From: Pseudomonas sp. TH31
Lineage (GTDB): Bacteria > Pseudomonadota > Gammaproteobacteria > Pseudomonadales > Pseudomonadaceae
Direction of reading: 5' to 3'
DNA: 64,000 nucleotides
Assembly (NCBI RefSeq): GCF_016650815.1
Contig: NZ_JAEKEZ010000029.1
Coordinates: 434,001-498,000, forward strand
The translations under genes were made by a program, and so were the position numbers. Below, one piece after another: positions 40,371-49,740 of this stretch. The notes under the pieces are model-generated. The model saw only the letters and a list, made by a program, of their open reading frames with translations, searched no databases and was not told where the DNA came from. Every line of letters begins with the position of its first letter. Positions within the stretch are counted from its first letter, which is position 1.

Positions 40371-42662
40371 ATGAAGAAGCTGTGTTTGCTGGGGCTGTTC
40401 GTCAGCCTGGCCAGTCATAACGTATTGGCCGCCACGCCCCCCGCACCTCTAGAGAACAAGGACGCTTTCATCAGCAATCTGATGAAGCAGATGACCCTCG
40501 ATGAAAAAATCGGCCAGTTGCGCCTGATCAGCATCGGCCCGGAAATGCCGCGTGAGCTGATCCGCAAGGAAATCGCCGCCGGCAACATCGGTGGCACGTT
40601 CAACTCCATTACCCGCCCGGAAAACCGTCCGATGCAGGACGCTGCCATGCGCAGTCGGTTGAAGATCCCGATGTTCTTCGCCTATGACGTGATCCATGGC
40701 CACCGGACCATTTTCCCGATCAGCCTGGCCCTGGCGTCCAGCTGGGACATGGACGCCATCGCCCGCTCCGGGCGCATTGCCGCCCAGGAAGCTGCGGCCG
40801 ACGGCCTCGACATCACCTTCGCGCCGATGGTCGACATCTCCCGCGACCCGCGCTGGGGCCGCACGTCCGAAGGTTTCGGTGAAGACACTTATCTGGTGTC
40901 GCGGATTGCCGGCGTAATGGTCAAGGCCTTTCAGGGCCAGGGCGCCAACGCCGCCGACAGCATCATGGCCAGCGCCAAACACTTTGCCTTGTACGGCGCG
41001 GTCGAGGGCGGTCGCGACTACAACGTCGTCGACATGAGCCCGGTCAAAATGTACCAGGACTACCTGCCGCCCTACCGCGCCGCCATCGACGCCGGTGCTG
41101 GCGGGGTGATGGTTGCCCTGAACTCGATCAACGGCGTGCCGGCCACCGCCAACACCTGGCTGATGAACGACCTGTTGCGCAAGGAATGGGGCTTCAAGGG
41201 CCTGGCGGTCAGTGACCACGGGGCGATTTTCGAGCTGATCAAGCACGGCGTCGCGGCGGACGGTCGTGAAGCGGCGAAGCTGGCAATCAAGGCCGGCATC
41301 GACATGAGCATGAACGACACCCTTTACGGCAAAGAGCTGCCGGGGCTGTTGAAGGCTGGCGAAATCGAACAGAAAGACATCGACAACGCCGTTCGCGAAG
41401 TGCTCGGCGCCAAGTACGACATGGGCCTGTTCAAGGACCCGTACCTGCGCATCGGCAAGGCCGAGGATGACCCGGTCGACACCTACGCCGAAAGCCGTTT
41501 GCACCGTCCGCAAGCCCGAGACGTTGCCCGCCGCAGCCTGGTGTTGCTGAAAAACCGGAACGAAACCCTGCCGCTGAAGAAAACCGCGAAAATCGCCCTG
41601 GTCGGTCCGTTGGTCAAAGCGCCAATCGACATGATGGGCAGTTGGGCCGCTGCTGGTAAACCGGCGCAATCGGTCACGCTGTTCGACGGCATGAACGCCG
41701 CCATGGCCGACAAAGCGACGCTGATTTATGCGCGCGGTGCCAACATCACCAGCGACAAGAAAGTCCTCGATTACCTGAACTTCCTGAACTTCGATGCCCC
41801 GGAAGTGGTGGATGATCCACGCCCGGCCCAAGTACTGATCGACGAAGCGGTAAAAGCCGCCAAGGACGCTGACGTGGTTGTGGCAGCCGTCGGCGAATCC
41901 CGTGGCATGTCCCACGAATCGTCGAGCCGTACCGACCTGAACATCCCGGCCAATCAGCGTGAGCTGATCAAGGCGTTGAAAGCCACCGGCAAACCGCTGG
42001 TGCTGGTGTTGATGAACGGCCGCCCGCTGTCGATTGTCGACGAGAAGGAACAGGCTGACGCAATCCTGGAAACCTGGTTCAGCGGCACCGAGGGCGGCAA
42101 CGCCATCGCTGATGTGCTGTTCGGCGACTACAACCCGTCGGGCAAACTGCCGATCACCTTCCCGCGTTCGGTGGGCCAGATTCCGACCTACTACAACCAC
42201 CTGAGCATTGGCCGGCCGTTCACGCCGGGCAAGCCGGGCAACTACACCTCGCAGTATTTCGATGACACCACCGGGCCGCTGTTCCCGTTTGGCTTCGGCT
42301 TGAGCTACACCGATTTCAGCCTGAGCGACATGGCGCTGTCATCGACCACGCTGAACAAGACCGGCAAGCTCGACGCCAGCGTCATGCTGAAAAACACCGG
42401 TAAGCGTGATGGCGAAACCGTGGTGCAGTTGTACATCCAGGACGTGACCGGCTCGATGATCCGCCCGGTCAAGGAACTGAAGAACTTCCAGAAAGTAATG
42501 CTCAAGGCCGGCGAACAGAAAGTCGTGCACTTCACCATTACCGAGGACGACCTGAAGTTCTACAACGCCCAGCTCAAGTACGCTGCGGAACCGGGCAAGT
42601 TCAACGTGCAGATCGGCCTGGACTCTCAGGACGTGACGCAGCAGAGCTTTGAATTGCTGTAA
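40371..42662 (+). CDS. bglX: Periplasmic beta-glucosidase, GH3
   Basis: Glycoside hydrolase family 3 enzyme of 763 residues that releases glucose from beta-glucosides in the periplasm. Signal peptide to about VLAATPP; the GH3 N-terminal barrel has the nucleophile Asp in GLAVSDHGAIFEL and KHFALYGAVEGGRDYN; the C-terminal alpha/beta and fibronectin-like domains include GESRGMSHESSSRTDL and FPFGFGLSYTDF. Length matches E. coli BglX. The ATG at 40371 was chosen because it starts the signal peptide. Confidence 0.94.
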   Translation: MKKLCLLGLFVSLASHNVLAATPPAPLENKDAFISNLMKQMTLDEKIGQLRLISIGPEMPRELIRKEIAAGNIGGTFNSITRPENRPMQDAAMRSRLKIPMFFAYDVIHGHRTIFPISLALASSWDMDAIARSGRIAAQEAAADGLDITFAPMVDISRDPRWGRTSEGFGEDTYLVSRIAGVMVKAFQGQGANAADSIMASAKHFALYGAVEGGRDYNVVDMSPVKMYQDYLPPYRAAIDAGAGGVMVALNSINGVPATANTWLMNDLLRKEWGFKGLAVSDHGAIFELIKHGVAADGREAAKLAIKAGIDMSMNDTLYGKELPGLLKAGEIEQKDIDNAVREVLGAKYDMGLFKDPYLRIGKAEDDPVDTYAESRLHRPQARDVARRSLVLLKNRNETLPLKKTAKIALVGPLVKAPIDMMGSWAAAGKPAQSVTLFDGMNAAMADKATLIYARGANITSDKKVLDYLNFLNFDAPEVVDDPRPAQVLIDEAVKAAKDADVVVAAVGESRGMSHESSSRTDLNIPANQRELIKALKATGKPLVLVLMNGRPLSIVDEKEQADAILETWFSGTEGGNAIADVLFGDYNPSGKLPITFPRSVGQIPTYYNHLSIGRPFTPGKPGNYTSQYFDDTTGPLFPFGFGLSYTDFSLSDMALSSTTLNKTGKLDASVMLKNTGKRDGETVVQLYIQDVTGSMIRPVKELKNFQKVMLKAGEQKVVHFTITEDDLKFYNAQLKYAAEPGKFNVQIGLDSQDVTQQSFELL

Positions 42663-42673
42663 CGCTAAAAAGC

Positions 42674-42776
42674 AAAAGATCGCAGCCTGCGGCAGTTCCT
42701 ACACAGGCCGCGTACATTCGTGAAGTCACGGATGTACGCGATTTCCTGTAGGCGCTGCCGCAGGCTGCGATCTTTG
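42674..42776. repeat. REP pair, GATCGCAGCCTGCGGCAG family, long spacer
   Basis: AAAGATCGCAGCCTGCGGCA and its reverse with one imperfect arm; the spacer includes CGCGTACATTCG and its near inverse. Confidence 0.8.
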
Positions 42777-42784
42777 ATCTTGCT

Positions 42785-43942
42785 CTACCCCCGCCGATCC
42801 AGCAGATTCACCACCACCCGATCCACCCACCCCCAAATCCGTTGCTTGACCCGCCGCCACAGCGGTCGGCGTTGCCAGGCCTCCAGGCTGACTTCCTGAC
42901 TCAGGGCAAAGTCTTTCTCAAAGCTTGCCGTCACCGCCGCCGTCAATCCGGGGTCCAGTGCTTCGAGGTTGGCTTCCAGGTTGAAGCGCAGATTCCAGTG
43001 GTCGAAGTTGCACGAACCGATGCTCACCCAGTCGTCCACCAGCACCATTTTCAGGTGCAGGAAACACGGCTGGTACTCAAAGATTTTCACCCCGGCCTTG
43101 AGCAGTCGCGGGTAGTAGCGATGCCCGGCATAGCGTACCGACGGGTGATCGGTGCGCGGCCCGGTCAGCAGCAGGCGCACGTCGATGCCGCGCGCGGCAG
43201 CCTTGCGCAACGAGCGACGGACTTTCCAGGTAGGCAGGAAATACGGCGTGGCCAGCCAGATTCGCCGCTGCCCACTGTTCAATGCGCGGAACAACGACTG
43301 CAGGATGTCCCGGTGTTGACGGGCATCGGCATAGGCAACCCGACCCATACCCTCGCCCACGGACGGTACGCGCGGCAAGCGCGGCAGGCCAAAGTGCGAG
43401 GCCGGTCGCCAGGCGCGGCGGTGACGGTTGGCGATCCATTGGCGGTCGAACAGCAATTGCCAGTCGAGCACCAGCGGACCGGTGATTTCCACCATCACTT
43501 CATGCCATTCGCTGGTGTCTTCACCCGGCGTCCAGAACTCATCGGTCACCCCGGTGCCGCCGACCACTGCCATGCCCTGATCCACCAGCAACAGCTTGCG
43601 GTGATCGCGATAGAAGTTGCCGACCCAACGCCGCCAGCTCAGGCGATTGTAAAAACGCAGCTCCACACCCGCGGCCGTCAACCGCCGGCGCAGGTTCAGC
43701 GTGAACGCCAGGCTGCCATAGTCATCGAACAGGCAGCGCACCCGCACACCACGCTCGGCGGCTTGAACCAATGCCTGGACCATGGCCTCGGCGCAGGCGC
43801 CCGCCTCCACCAGGTACAGCTCCAGTTCGACCTGCTCCTCGGCGCGGGCAATCGCCACCAACATCCGCGGAAAGAACTGCGGACCGTCGATCAGCAATTC
43901 AAAGCGGTTGCCTTCACGCCACGGAAATACGGCTCCGGCCAT
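42785..43942 (-). CDS. clsB: Cardiolipin synthase B-type phospholipase D family protein
   Basis: Cardiolipin synthesis from phosphatidylglycerol at the inner membrane. The 385-residue product has two HKD motifs: HRKLLLVD (about residue 113) and HLKMVLVD (about 295), each with GGTG or GSCNFDHWN following. The first ATG follows the stop of the YceI-family gene by one base, so the pair is co-transcribed. Length is typical of ClsB (about 400). Confidence 0.88.
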   Translation of the reverse strand: MAGAVFPWREGNRFELLIDGPQFFPRMLVAIARAEEQVELELYLVEAGACAEAMVQALVQAAERGVRVRCLFDDYGSLAFTLNLRRRLTAAGVELRFYNRLSWRRWVGNFYRDHRKLLLVDQGMAVVGGTGVTDEFWTPGEDTSEWHEVMVEITGPLVLDWQLLFDRQWIANRHRRAWRPASHFGLPRLPRVPSVGEGMGRVAYADARQHRDILQSLFRALNSGQRRIWLATPYFLPTWKVRRSLRKAAARGIDVRLLLTGPRTDHPSVRYAGHRYYPRLLKAGVKIFEYQPCFLHLKMVLVDDWVSIGSCNFDHWNLRFNLEANLEALDPGLTAAVTASFEKDFALSQEVSLEAWQRRPLWRRVKQRIWGWVDRVVVNLLDRRG

Positions 43943-43943
43943 G

Positions 43944-44533
43944 TCAGCGCGCCGTGAATATCAGTACCGCACCCACCGGCACCGACAGACTGATGGCCGA
44001 CAAACCGGCAACCTTGCGCAAACTGTCCAGCCCGGGGCCAGGTCGAAATCTTCAGCGTTGATCACCAGCGGCTCCAGGGTCACCACTTGAAAGCGCCGGT
44101 CATCGAGACGGGTCGCCAGCAGTTCGGCGTTGTATTGATGTTGTTGACCATGAAGGCTGACGGTCAGCGGCAAACGCAATTCCAGTTGTGCACCGGGGGC
44201 GAGGTCGTTGATCGGGCGCAGATCGATCTGCGCGGTGATCACGGCGTCGGGGAAGGTCTGGATCTCGAACAGGTCCTTGCGCATGCGCTCGTCACGCAGC
44301 GGGATACCGCTGTTGACCGAATCCATCTCGACTTCGACTTGCGCCAGCCCCGTGGGGTCGACCTTACCGTGCAAGACCAAAAAGCGCTGTACCTCGGAGA
44401 TGTTGGCGTTTTTCGTGCTGATGAACGACAGCCGCGACGACTCACCGTCCAGGTACCAATCGGCATGGGCCGACAGCGTGGCACCGGCCAGCAGCAGGAA
44501 GGCGAGGGTTTTGGAGAGGACGCGGTTGAACAT
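43944..44533 (-). CDS. YceI-family exported protein, with an apparent one-base deletion near the end
   Basis: Periplasmic lipocalin-like isoprenoid-binding protein of about 195 residues. Signal peptide cut near LSAHADW; YceI strands include SRLSFISTKNANISEVQRF and LFEIQTFPDAVITA. The open frame ends in a Cys/Arg-rich tail after FDLAPG. Adding one base at the CCCGGGG of 44031-44037 gives LDSLRKVAGLSAISLSV and VGAVLIFTAR with a TGA at 43946-43944, a natural ending one base from clsB. The frame extends 156 bp upstream but the signal peptide starts at 44533. Confidence 0.82.
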
Positions 44534-44596
44534 AGAAACCCGTGGGGCAGATAAACCTGCACGAACCTTAACCGTCCCTGAGCCAGATGCAAACCT

Positions 44597-44730
44597 GTGT
44601 AGCAGCTGGCGAAGCCTGCGTTCGGCGGCGAAGCCGTCGTCAATCCGGCCACTTGAGTCTGCCTGAAACACCGTGGTGCCTGATTTCACGACGGCTTCGC
44701 CGCCGAACGCAGGCTTCGCCAGCTGCTACA
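44597..44730. repeat. REP pair, GTAGCAGCTGGCGAAGCC family
   Basis: Long inverted arms (about 44597-44642 and 44689-44730) with the core GTAGCAGCTGGCGAAGCCTG, third copy of the family seen at 9745 and 16558 but without their outer arms. Confidence 0.85.
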
Positions 44731-44743
44731 TCAGTAACCGTAT

Positions 44744-45064
44744 TCAGGGATTCAAGCGGCAGCCTTGGCGCTCGCTGATCCACTGCGCGCTATTGCTGCG
44801 CCCCATGCCACTGACGGTCACGCGCTTGCCGGCTTCGTCATCGATAAACCCGCTGAAGGGCAACCACTGTTTCACGTAGCCATGGCAGTACTCGACGTCG
44901 TTGTTCATCACATACCGGCACGAGCAATATTCCTTGGCAGTGTAGGCGCTGATGATGTCCGGGAACGCCCACAACGCCACCCGCTCTTTCCAGATCCAGC
45001 CGAGCAACAAAACCAGCAGCAACAGCAGGATGCTGCTGAGGGGACGGCGGCGAATAAAACTCAT
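44744..45064 (-). CDS. Membrane-anchored protein of unknown function
   Basis: Protein of 106 residues with one N-terminal helix (about 10-28) and a short exported domain with four or five Cys (EYCSCRYVMNNDVEYCHGY). The start overlaps the stop of the upstream serine hydrolase by 4 bp (ATGA), so the two are translated together. Not a family I recognise; a partner role to the hydrolase is inference. Confidence 0.72.
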   Translation of the reverse strand: MSFIRRRPLSSILLLLLVLLLGWIWKERVALWAFPDIISAYTAKEYCSCRYVMNNDVEYCHGYVKQWLPFSGFIDDEAGKRVTVSGMGRSNSAQWISERQGCRLNP

Positions 45065-46155
45065 GGTTGCACCTTCTCGGCAAACGCCTTGAGCGCGAGT
45101 TTGAGCAGTTCGTTGTGCCGATAAGTACCGTCGCGATCATCGCCATATCGGACGATCACCAGTTTTTCGCCGGGAATCACATAAAGCGCCTGCCCCCAGT
45201 GCCCCAAAGCAGCAAAGGTGTCGGTCGGCACGTCGGGCCATGGTCGCGCCGCGCCATCCACTGCGCGATTGAGCCACCATTGGCCGCCGGGCACGGCTTC
45301 GTCCTGATGGGCGCGATAACCGGCAAACGGTTCGCGGTTGAAAGCGACCCAGTCCTTGGGCAGTAATTGTCGATCGCCCCAACGACCATCGCGGGCCATC
45401 AACAGCCCGACCCGCGCCAGATCCCGAGCGGTGAGATAGGCGTAAGACGAGGCGACAAACGTCCCGGAGGCGTCGGTTTCCCAGACGGCATGGCGAATCC
45501 CCAGCGGTTCGAACAACGCGGTCCAGGGATAATCCGGATAACGGCTCGTGCCGAGGATGTTTTTCAACGCTGCCGAGAGCAGGTTGCTGTCGCCGCTGGA
45601 ATAACGGAACGCCTGGCCTGGCGCGGCGTATTCGTCGTGCCCGGCGGTGAATGCGGCCATGTTCGCGTGACCGCGGGTGTAGAGCATGGCCACCACCGAG
45701 GATTTCAGTGGCGCGTATTCGTAGTCTTCCTGCCAGTCCAGGCCGGAGGCCCAGTGCAGCAGGTCGGCGAGGGTGATTGCCGGGTGATTTTCCAGCGCCG
45801 GATAGAACTTCACCGCGGGGTCCTGCAACGTGAACAAGCCTTCGCCATAGGCCACGCCGAGAACCGTGGCCATCAGGCTTTTGCTGATCGACCAGGTCAG
45901 GTGCGGCGTATCGACAGTGGTCGGGCCGGCGTAGCGTTCGTAGATCAGTTGACCGTCGCGGATGACCAGCAAGGCGTCGGTGCGGATGCCTTTTCGAGTG
46001 CTGTCATCGCGGCTTGGGAAGGCGTAGGTTTCCAGGGATTCGAGTGCCGGACCGGTGACTTTCGGGCCTTGTGGCCACTGCTCGCCGGGCCAGTTTTCGG
46101 CGTGGGCCGTGGCACTGAGCAGCAGCATGAGAAGCAGGGACAAGCCTTTGAACAT
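45061..46155 (-). CDS. Beta-lactamase-fold serine hydrolase
   Basis: Exported class C-like serine hydrolase of 364 residues with a signal peptide (cut near ATAHAENW). The active-site SxxK is in TWSISKSLMATVLG, the Tyr motif is RYSSGDSNLL and the late motif is GHWGQALYVIP in place of KTG. Such proteins are usually esterases or peptidases rather than drug-hydrolysing enzymes. ATG at 46155 chosen over 46170 for the signal peptide. Coupled to the small membrane protein downstream. Confidence 0.85.
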   Translation of the reverse strand: MFKGLSLLLMLLLSATAHAENWPGEQWPQGPKVTGPALESLETYAFPSRDDSTRKGIRTDALLVIRDGQLIYERYAGPTTVDTPHLTWSISKSLMATVLGVAYGEGLFTLQDPAVKFYPALENHPAITLADLLHWASGLDWQEDYEYAPLKSSVVAMLYTRGHANMAAFTAGHDEYAAPGQAFRYSSGDSNLLSAALKNILGTSRYPDYPWTALFEPLGIRHAVWETDASGTFVASSYAYLTARDLARVGLLMARDGRWGDRQLLPKDWVAFNREPFAGYRAHQDEAVPGGQWWLNRAVDGAARPWPDVPTDTFAALGHWGQALYVIPGEKLVIVRYGDDRDGTYRHNELLKLALKAFAEKVQP

Positions 46156-46231
46156 GGTGAGGGCTCGCAAGGATCAGAACCTGTTGAGCCTAGTCGAAAA
46201 TAATGACAATCTTTCGGCACGCACATCCCCC

Positions 46232-46316
46232 CTGTAGGAGCTGCCGAAGGCTGCGATCTTTTGATCTTGCTGTTCAAAATCAAGATCAAAAGATCGCAGC
46301 CTTCGGCAGCTCCTAC
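46232..46316. repeat. REP pair, GTAGGAGCTGCCGAAGG orientation
   Basis: CTGTAGGAGCTGCCGAAGG at the left and its inverse at the right with GATCTT-type sequence between; arms point opposite to the other pairs of this family. Confidence 0.85.
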
Positions 46317-46326
46317 ACCGGACAAC

Positions 46327-47204
46327 TCATAATCCGGCCAACGCTTTGGTCAACCGCTTCCCCGCGCGCGCGCCGCCAACTCCATCACCGCTTGATCGCG
46401 CTGCCACATCGTCGCCCATAGCGGCAACCCCTCGGCCATGGCCTGATTCACCTCAACCTTGAGCCCCTCGAACTGTGCAAACAACCCGCCCAACAGCACA
46501 TGCCCAGCCGGATTGTTCGGCGCCTGACGACTGGCTTCCGCACACCCGGCCAATAGCGCCAGCAACCGCAGTTGCAAGGTTTGCGGCCAGTTGCTGTCCT
46601 GTCCGACGCCGGACAGCCACGCGGTCATGGCGCTCAACACATAGATGTCTTCCAGGGTGCGGAACGGTTTGACGTAAGCGTCCCAGCCATCGCCGGCCAG
46701 CAATTCGCAAAAGGCGTTGTCGAGAAACACCCGGCCGTGACTGATGTCCGGCATCAGCGCGGTGGCCGGGAGTTTCTCCAGGCGCACGCCCGGCTCACCG
46801 GGATACACCACCGCCAGGCTCAATCGCGGGTCTTCGCCGAGTGCTTCGCTGCGGGCGGCGATCAGCAACCAGTCGGCGGCGTCGCCTGCGGTGACGAAAT
46901 CCTTGCGCCCGTTCAGGCGCAGATCCTGGAGCCGGGTCTGCATGTCTGCCGGGCGCAGGCTGCGCTGCTCGGTCGCGCACAAGGCGCCGAGGCTCAACGG
47001 CGCGCTCGGCCACAGCACGCGCAACGCCGCCTGATAACCCACCAGAAACGCCAACCCCGGCGTCGCCATCAAGCGTGCGCCGGCCACCGCCAGTTCGAAC
47101 GGCGTGAGCGTGCCCAACTGATGCAACAAGGTCGCATAGCCTTCGGCCAGGTCAGGATTGGCGGGCAGGCGTTCGCGGCAGTTCAACAGGGTTTGCCAGG
47201 GCAT
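46327..47204 (-). CDS. Acyl-CoA dehydrogenase-like protein, with a probable one-base deletion near the end
   Basis: Protein of about 292 residues related to acyl-CoA dehydrogenases but shorter than the usual 380-400, lacking much of the N-terminal helical domain. Elements such as LNGRKDFVTAGDAADWLLIAA (beta-domain strands, counted in parts) and a C-terminal helical bundle are visible. A frame ends at 46350 in RARGSG; adding one base in the C-run 46360-46363 gives RGKRLTKALAGL and a stop at 46327. CAAGGAG sets the start at 47204. The catalytic Glu is not obvious, so activity is uncertain. Confidence 0.68.
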
Positions 47205-47358
47205 AAGAGGCTCCTTGTGGGCTGTCATATAAGCATCACCAAAGCTTCATGGCGATGACACCGGGGCTACATAGCCTGACTTTGCACAACACGGCTGCAT
47301 AAAGAAAGTCGATCGGCTGCAACCCACGACGGGTGAACGGCCCGTACGGAGATTCGCA

Positions 47359-48114
47359 ATGACTCAGATCGCCCGCATCAGCGACACCGGCAATGAACGC
47401 CGCCTGCAAGCCGAACGCCTGATCGGCACCGAGGCCCTGCAGGAAGCCCAGGCCTTGCGCTTCAACGTGTTCAGCGGCGAATTCAACGCCAGGCTCAAAG
47501 GCGCGGAGCTGGGTCTGGACATGGATGACTATGATGTTCATTGCGCCCACATCGGCGTGCGTGACTTGAACACCGGGCGTCTGGTCGCGACCACCCGTTT
47601 GCTCGACCACACCGCCGCCAGCAGCCTGGGCAAGTTTTACAGCGAAGAAGAATTCAGCCTGCACGGTCTGGTTGCGCTCAAAGGCCCGATCCTGGAAATC
47701 GGCCGCACCTGCGTCGACCCGGCCTACCGCAACGGCGGCACCATCGCGGTGCTGTGGGGCGAATTGGCCGAAGTCCTCAATCAGGGCGGCTACAGTTATT
47801 TGATGGGCTGCGCGAGCATCCCGATGCAGGACGGCGGCATTCAGGCCCACGCGATCATGCAGCGCCTGCGCGAACGTTACCTGTGCACCGAACACCTGCG
47901 GGCCGAGCCGAAGAAGCCGCTGCCGACACTGGATATCCCCTCCAACGTGATCGCCGAAATGCCGCCGCTGCTCAAGGCGTACATGCGCCTGGGCGCGAAG
48001 ATCTGCGGCGAGCCGTGCTGGGACGAAGACTTCCAGGTGGCCGACGTGTTCATCCTGCTCAAGCGCGACGAACTCTGCCCGCGTTACGCCAAGCACTTCA
48101 AGGCGGCCATGTGA
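47359..48114 (+). CDS. olsB: Ornithine N-acyltransferase OlsB
   Basis: GNAT-fold enzyme that transfers 3-hydroxyacyl groups from ACP to ornithine, making lyso-ornithine lipid, the first step of phosphorus-free membrane lipid synthesis. The 251-residue product has LEIGRTCVDPAYRNGGTI and YLMGCASIPM, typical of the OlsB family. Its stop overlaps the olsA ATG by one base (TGATG). Ornithine lipids usually rise under phosphate limitation; I see no convincing Pho box. Confidence 0.9.
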   Translation: MTQIARISDTGNERRLQAERLIGTEALQEAQALRFNVFSGEFNARLKGAELGLDMDDYDVHCAHIGVRDLNTGRLVATTRLLDHTAASSLGKFYSEEEFSLHGLVALKGPILEIGRTCVDPAYRNGGTIAVLWGELAEVLNQGGYSYLMGCASIPMQDGGIQAHAIMQRLRERYLCTEHLRAEPKKPLPTLDIPSNVIAEMPPLLKAYMRLGAKICGEPCWDEDFQVADVFILLKRDELCPRYAKHFKAAM

Positions 48115-48908
48115 TGAGCCGTCTTCGGGTGTACGCGCGAATTGCGCGAGTGCTGGTGGTGGTGGCGCTGGGGTTGACCATGGCCAGTGTGTTCGGTTTG
48201 TTCGAGCGCGCCGGGATTGCCCATTCGATGGTCCGGCGACAGCGCTGGTCGCGGTTTTTCATGGCCCGCTTGAGCAATGCCCTGCCGTTTCGCGTGACTG
48301 TTTATGGTGAGTTGCCAAGGACGCCAATGCTTTGGGTCAGCAACCACGTGTCCTGGACCGACATTCCGTTGCTGGGCATGATCACTCCCTTGTCGTTCCT
48401 GTCCAAGGCCGAAGTACGCACCTGGCCGGTGGCAGGCTGGTTGGCGGCCAAGGCCGGCAGCCTGTTTATCCGCCGTGGCTCGGGTGACAGTCAGTTGATC
48501 CGCAAACAAATGACCCGTCACCTGGAGCAAGCGCATCCGCTGCTGATGTTCCCGGAAGGCACGACCACTGACGGCCGGTCGTTGCGCACCTTCCACGGTC
48601 GCCTGCTGTCAGCGGCGATTGACGCTGAAGTGGCGATGCAACCGGTGGCGATTCGTTATTTGCGCGACGGGAAAATCGATACGCTGGCGCCGTTCATTGG
48701 GGATGATGATTTGCTCTCGCACCTGATGCGGTTGTTTGCCAATGATCGGGGCGAGGTGGAAATTCACGTGCTCAAGCCGATCGAGTGCCAGGGCCGCGAG
48801 CGTGCAGCGCTGGCGTTCGAGGCACAGCAGGCGGTGCAGAGGGCGTTGTTTGGCGAAGTGGCGAAACCGGCCGAACCACGGCGTACCGGCGAACTCATCG
48901 CCGCCTGA
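48114..48908 (+). CDS. olsA: Lyso-ornithine lipid O-acyltransferase OlsA
   Basis: Second enzyme of ornithine lipid synthesis, 264 residues, membrane-associated. It has one N-terminal helix (about 12-30), the acyltransferase motif NHVSWTD (HX4D), the FIRRGSGD segment and FPEGTTTDGRSL, the PlsC-type signature order. It starts one base into the olsB stop codon, so the pair is translationally coupled. Confidence 0.9.
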   Translation: MSRLRVYARIARVLVVVALGLTMASVFGLFERAGIAHSMVRRQRWSRFFMARLSNALPFRVTVYGELPRTPMLWVSNHVSWTDIPLLGMITPLSFLSKAEVRTWPVAGWLAAKAGSLFIRRGSGDSQLIRKQMTRHLEQAHPLLMFPEGTTTDGRSLRTFHGRLLSAAIDAEVAMQPVAIRYLRDGKIDTLAPFIGDDDLLSHLMRLFANDRGEVEIHVLKPIECQGRERAALAFEAQQAVQRALFGEVAKPAEPRRTGELIAA

Positions 48909-48918
48909 CCCCGCGGTT

Positions 48919-49009
48919 CTGTAGGAGCAAAGCTTGCTCGCGAAGAACGATAATGCGGTCATCAGATAAACTGCGGTGATCGTATCGCGAGCAAGCTTTG
49001 CTCCTACAG
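48919..49009. repeat. REP pair, GTAGGAGCAAAGCTTGCTCG variant
   Basis: Arms of about 25 bp (48919-48943 and 48984-49009) around a spacer, between convergent olsA and acpH. Confidence 0.87.
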
Positions 49010-49017
49010 GGGTTGTG

Positions 49018-49585
49018 TCAGCGATTTTGGGCGAAAGCCTGAAGCTGCGGATAGAACAACCGGAAATCCTCACTCAACGGCTCATACAACACCCGTAACT
49101 CCTGCATCGCCCCGGCCAGTTCCTCAGGTTTGCTCAGCCGCCGGGAAATCCCCCGCAGCACCTGCGCCAGCACTTCGAAATCCTCATAAGAACCCAACCA
49201 GTCATTGGCCACCATGTACGGCGCGATCTGCGCCAGCCGTTCAGGTAGCTGCGGCTCGCTGGAGAGAACCCGGTAAACGTCCGAAGTGAACTGCGCCAGT
49301 GGCTGGTCAGCGTAGAGCGTCCAGTCCCGGGCCAGACAGTGGTCAAAAAACGTCGACCACGATCCCGGCATAACGCCGGCGGGTGATGGAAAACCGCGAC
49401 AACGCGATGTCCACCAGCGGATGGCGGTCGGTAAACACGTCGATGCTGCGATGCAACTGGATAGCCGCTTCGATCTCCGGGTCGAACTGCCCTTGCAGCC
49501 GTCCTTTGACGAAATCGCCATACAGGCTGCCGAGCCATTGACCGGGGCGCTGGCCACCGAGGTGCAGATGTGCGAGATAGTTCAT
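49018..49585 (-). CDS. acpH: Acyl carrier protein phosphodiesterase, with an apparent frameshift
   Basis: Removes the phosphopantetheine arm from ACP, about 189 residues. The first frame reads MNYLAHLHLGGQRPGQWLGS, GDFVKGRL and RSIDVFTDRHPLV, then RRRYAGIVVDVF and a stop. The second frame continues FFDHCLARDWTLYADQPL to the end of the family. The switch is at a run of six A on the + strand (49345-49350); loss of two (or gain of one) T in the coding strand explains it. The HD-like metal residues (Asp23-type GDF, Asp in TDRH, FDH) are all there once joined. Confidence 0.82.
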
Positions 49586-49608
49586 GCCGCGCAGCTTAGC
49601 ACTGCCGC

Positions 49609-49716
49609 TGATATATCGTTATAACTCGATATACCGATTTGTGCGTTCGTCAGACCGAAATCATATTGGTATATCGCAATTCAACGATTTAAAGTTCGCC
49701 TCATCGCGATATAGCG
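49609..49716 (+). promoter_or_regulatory. Cluster of CGATATA-type sites before the ArsR/MFS operon
   Basis: Near-palindromic boxes occur at about 49609-49634 (GATATATCG, then CGATATACC), 49667-49677 (GGTATATCGC) and 49703-49716 (GCGATATAGCG). Three sites of one type upstream of a small helix-turn-helix gene are what an autoregulated ArsR-family repressor would use. Confidence 0.6.
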
Positions 49717-49740
49717 TTTTACTCATCACGAGCCCCCACC

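Noticed and set aside
40449..42200. Minus-strand open frame of 583 codons opposite bglX
   Set aside because: Shadow of an unmistakable GH3 enzyme; no start signals.
45061..46155. Drug-hydrolysing AmpC-type beta-lactamase
   Set aside because: The KTG box is replaced and the architecture fits the general serine hydrolase family.
47359..48908. Pho box upstream of olsBA
   Set aside because: I see no convincing pair of 7-bp phosphate-regulon repeats before 47359.
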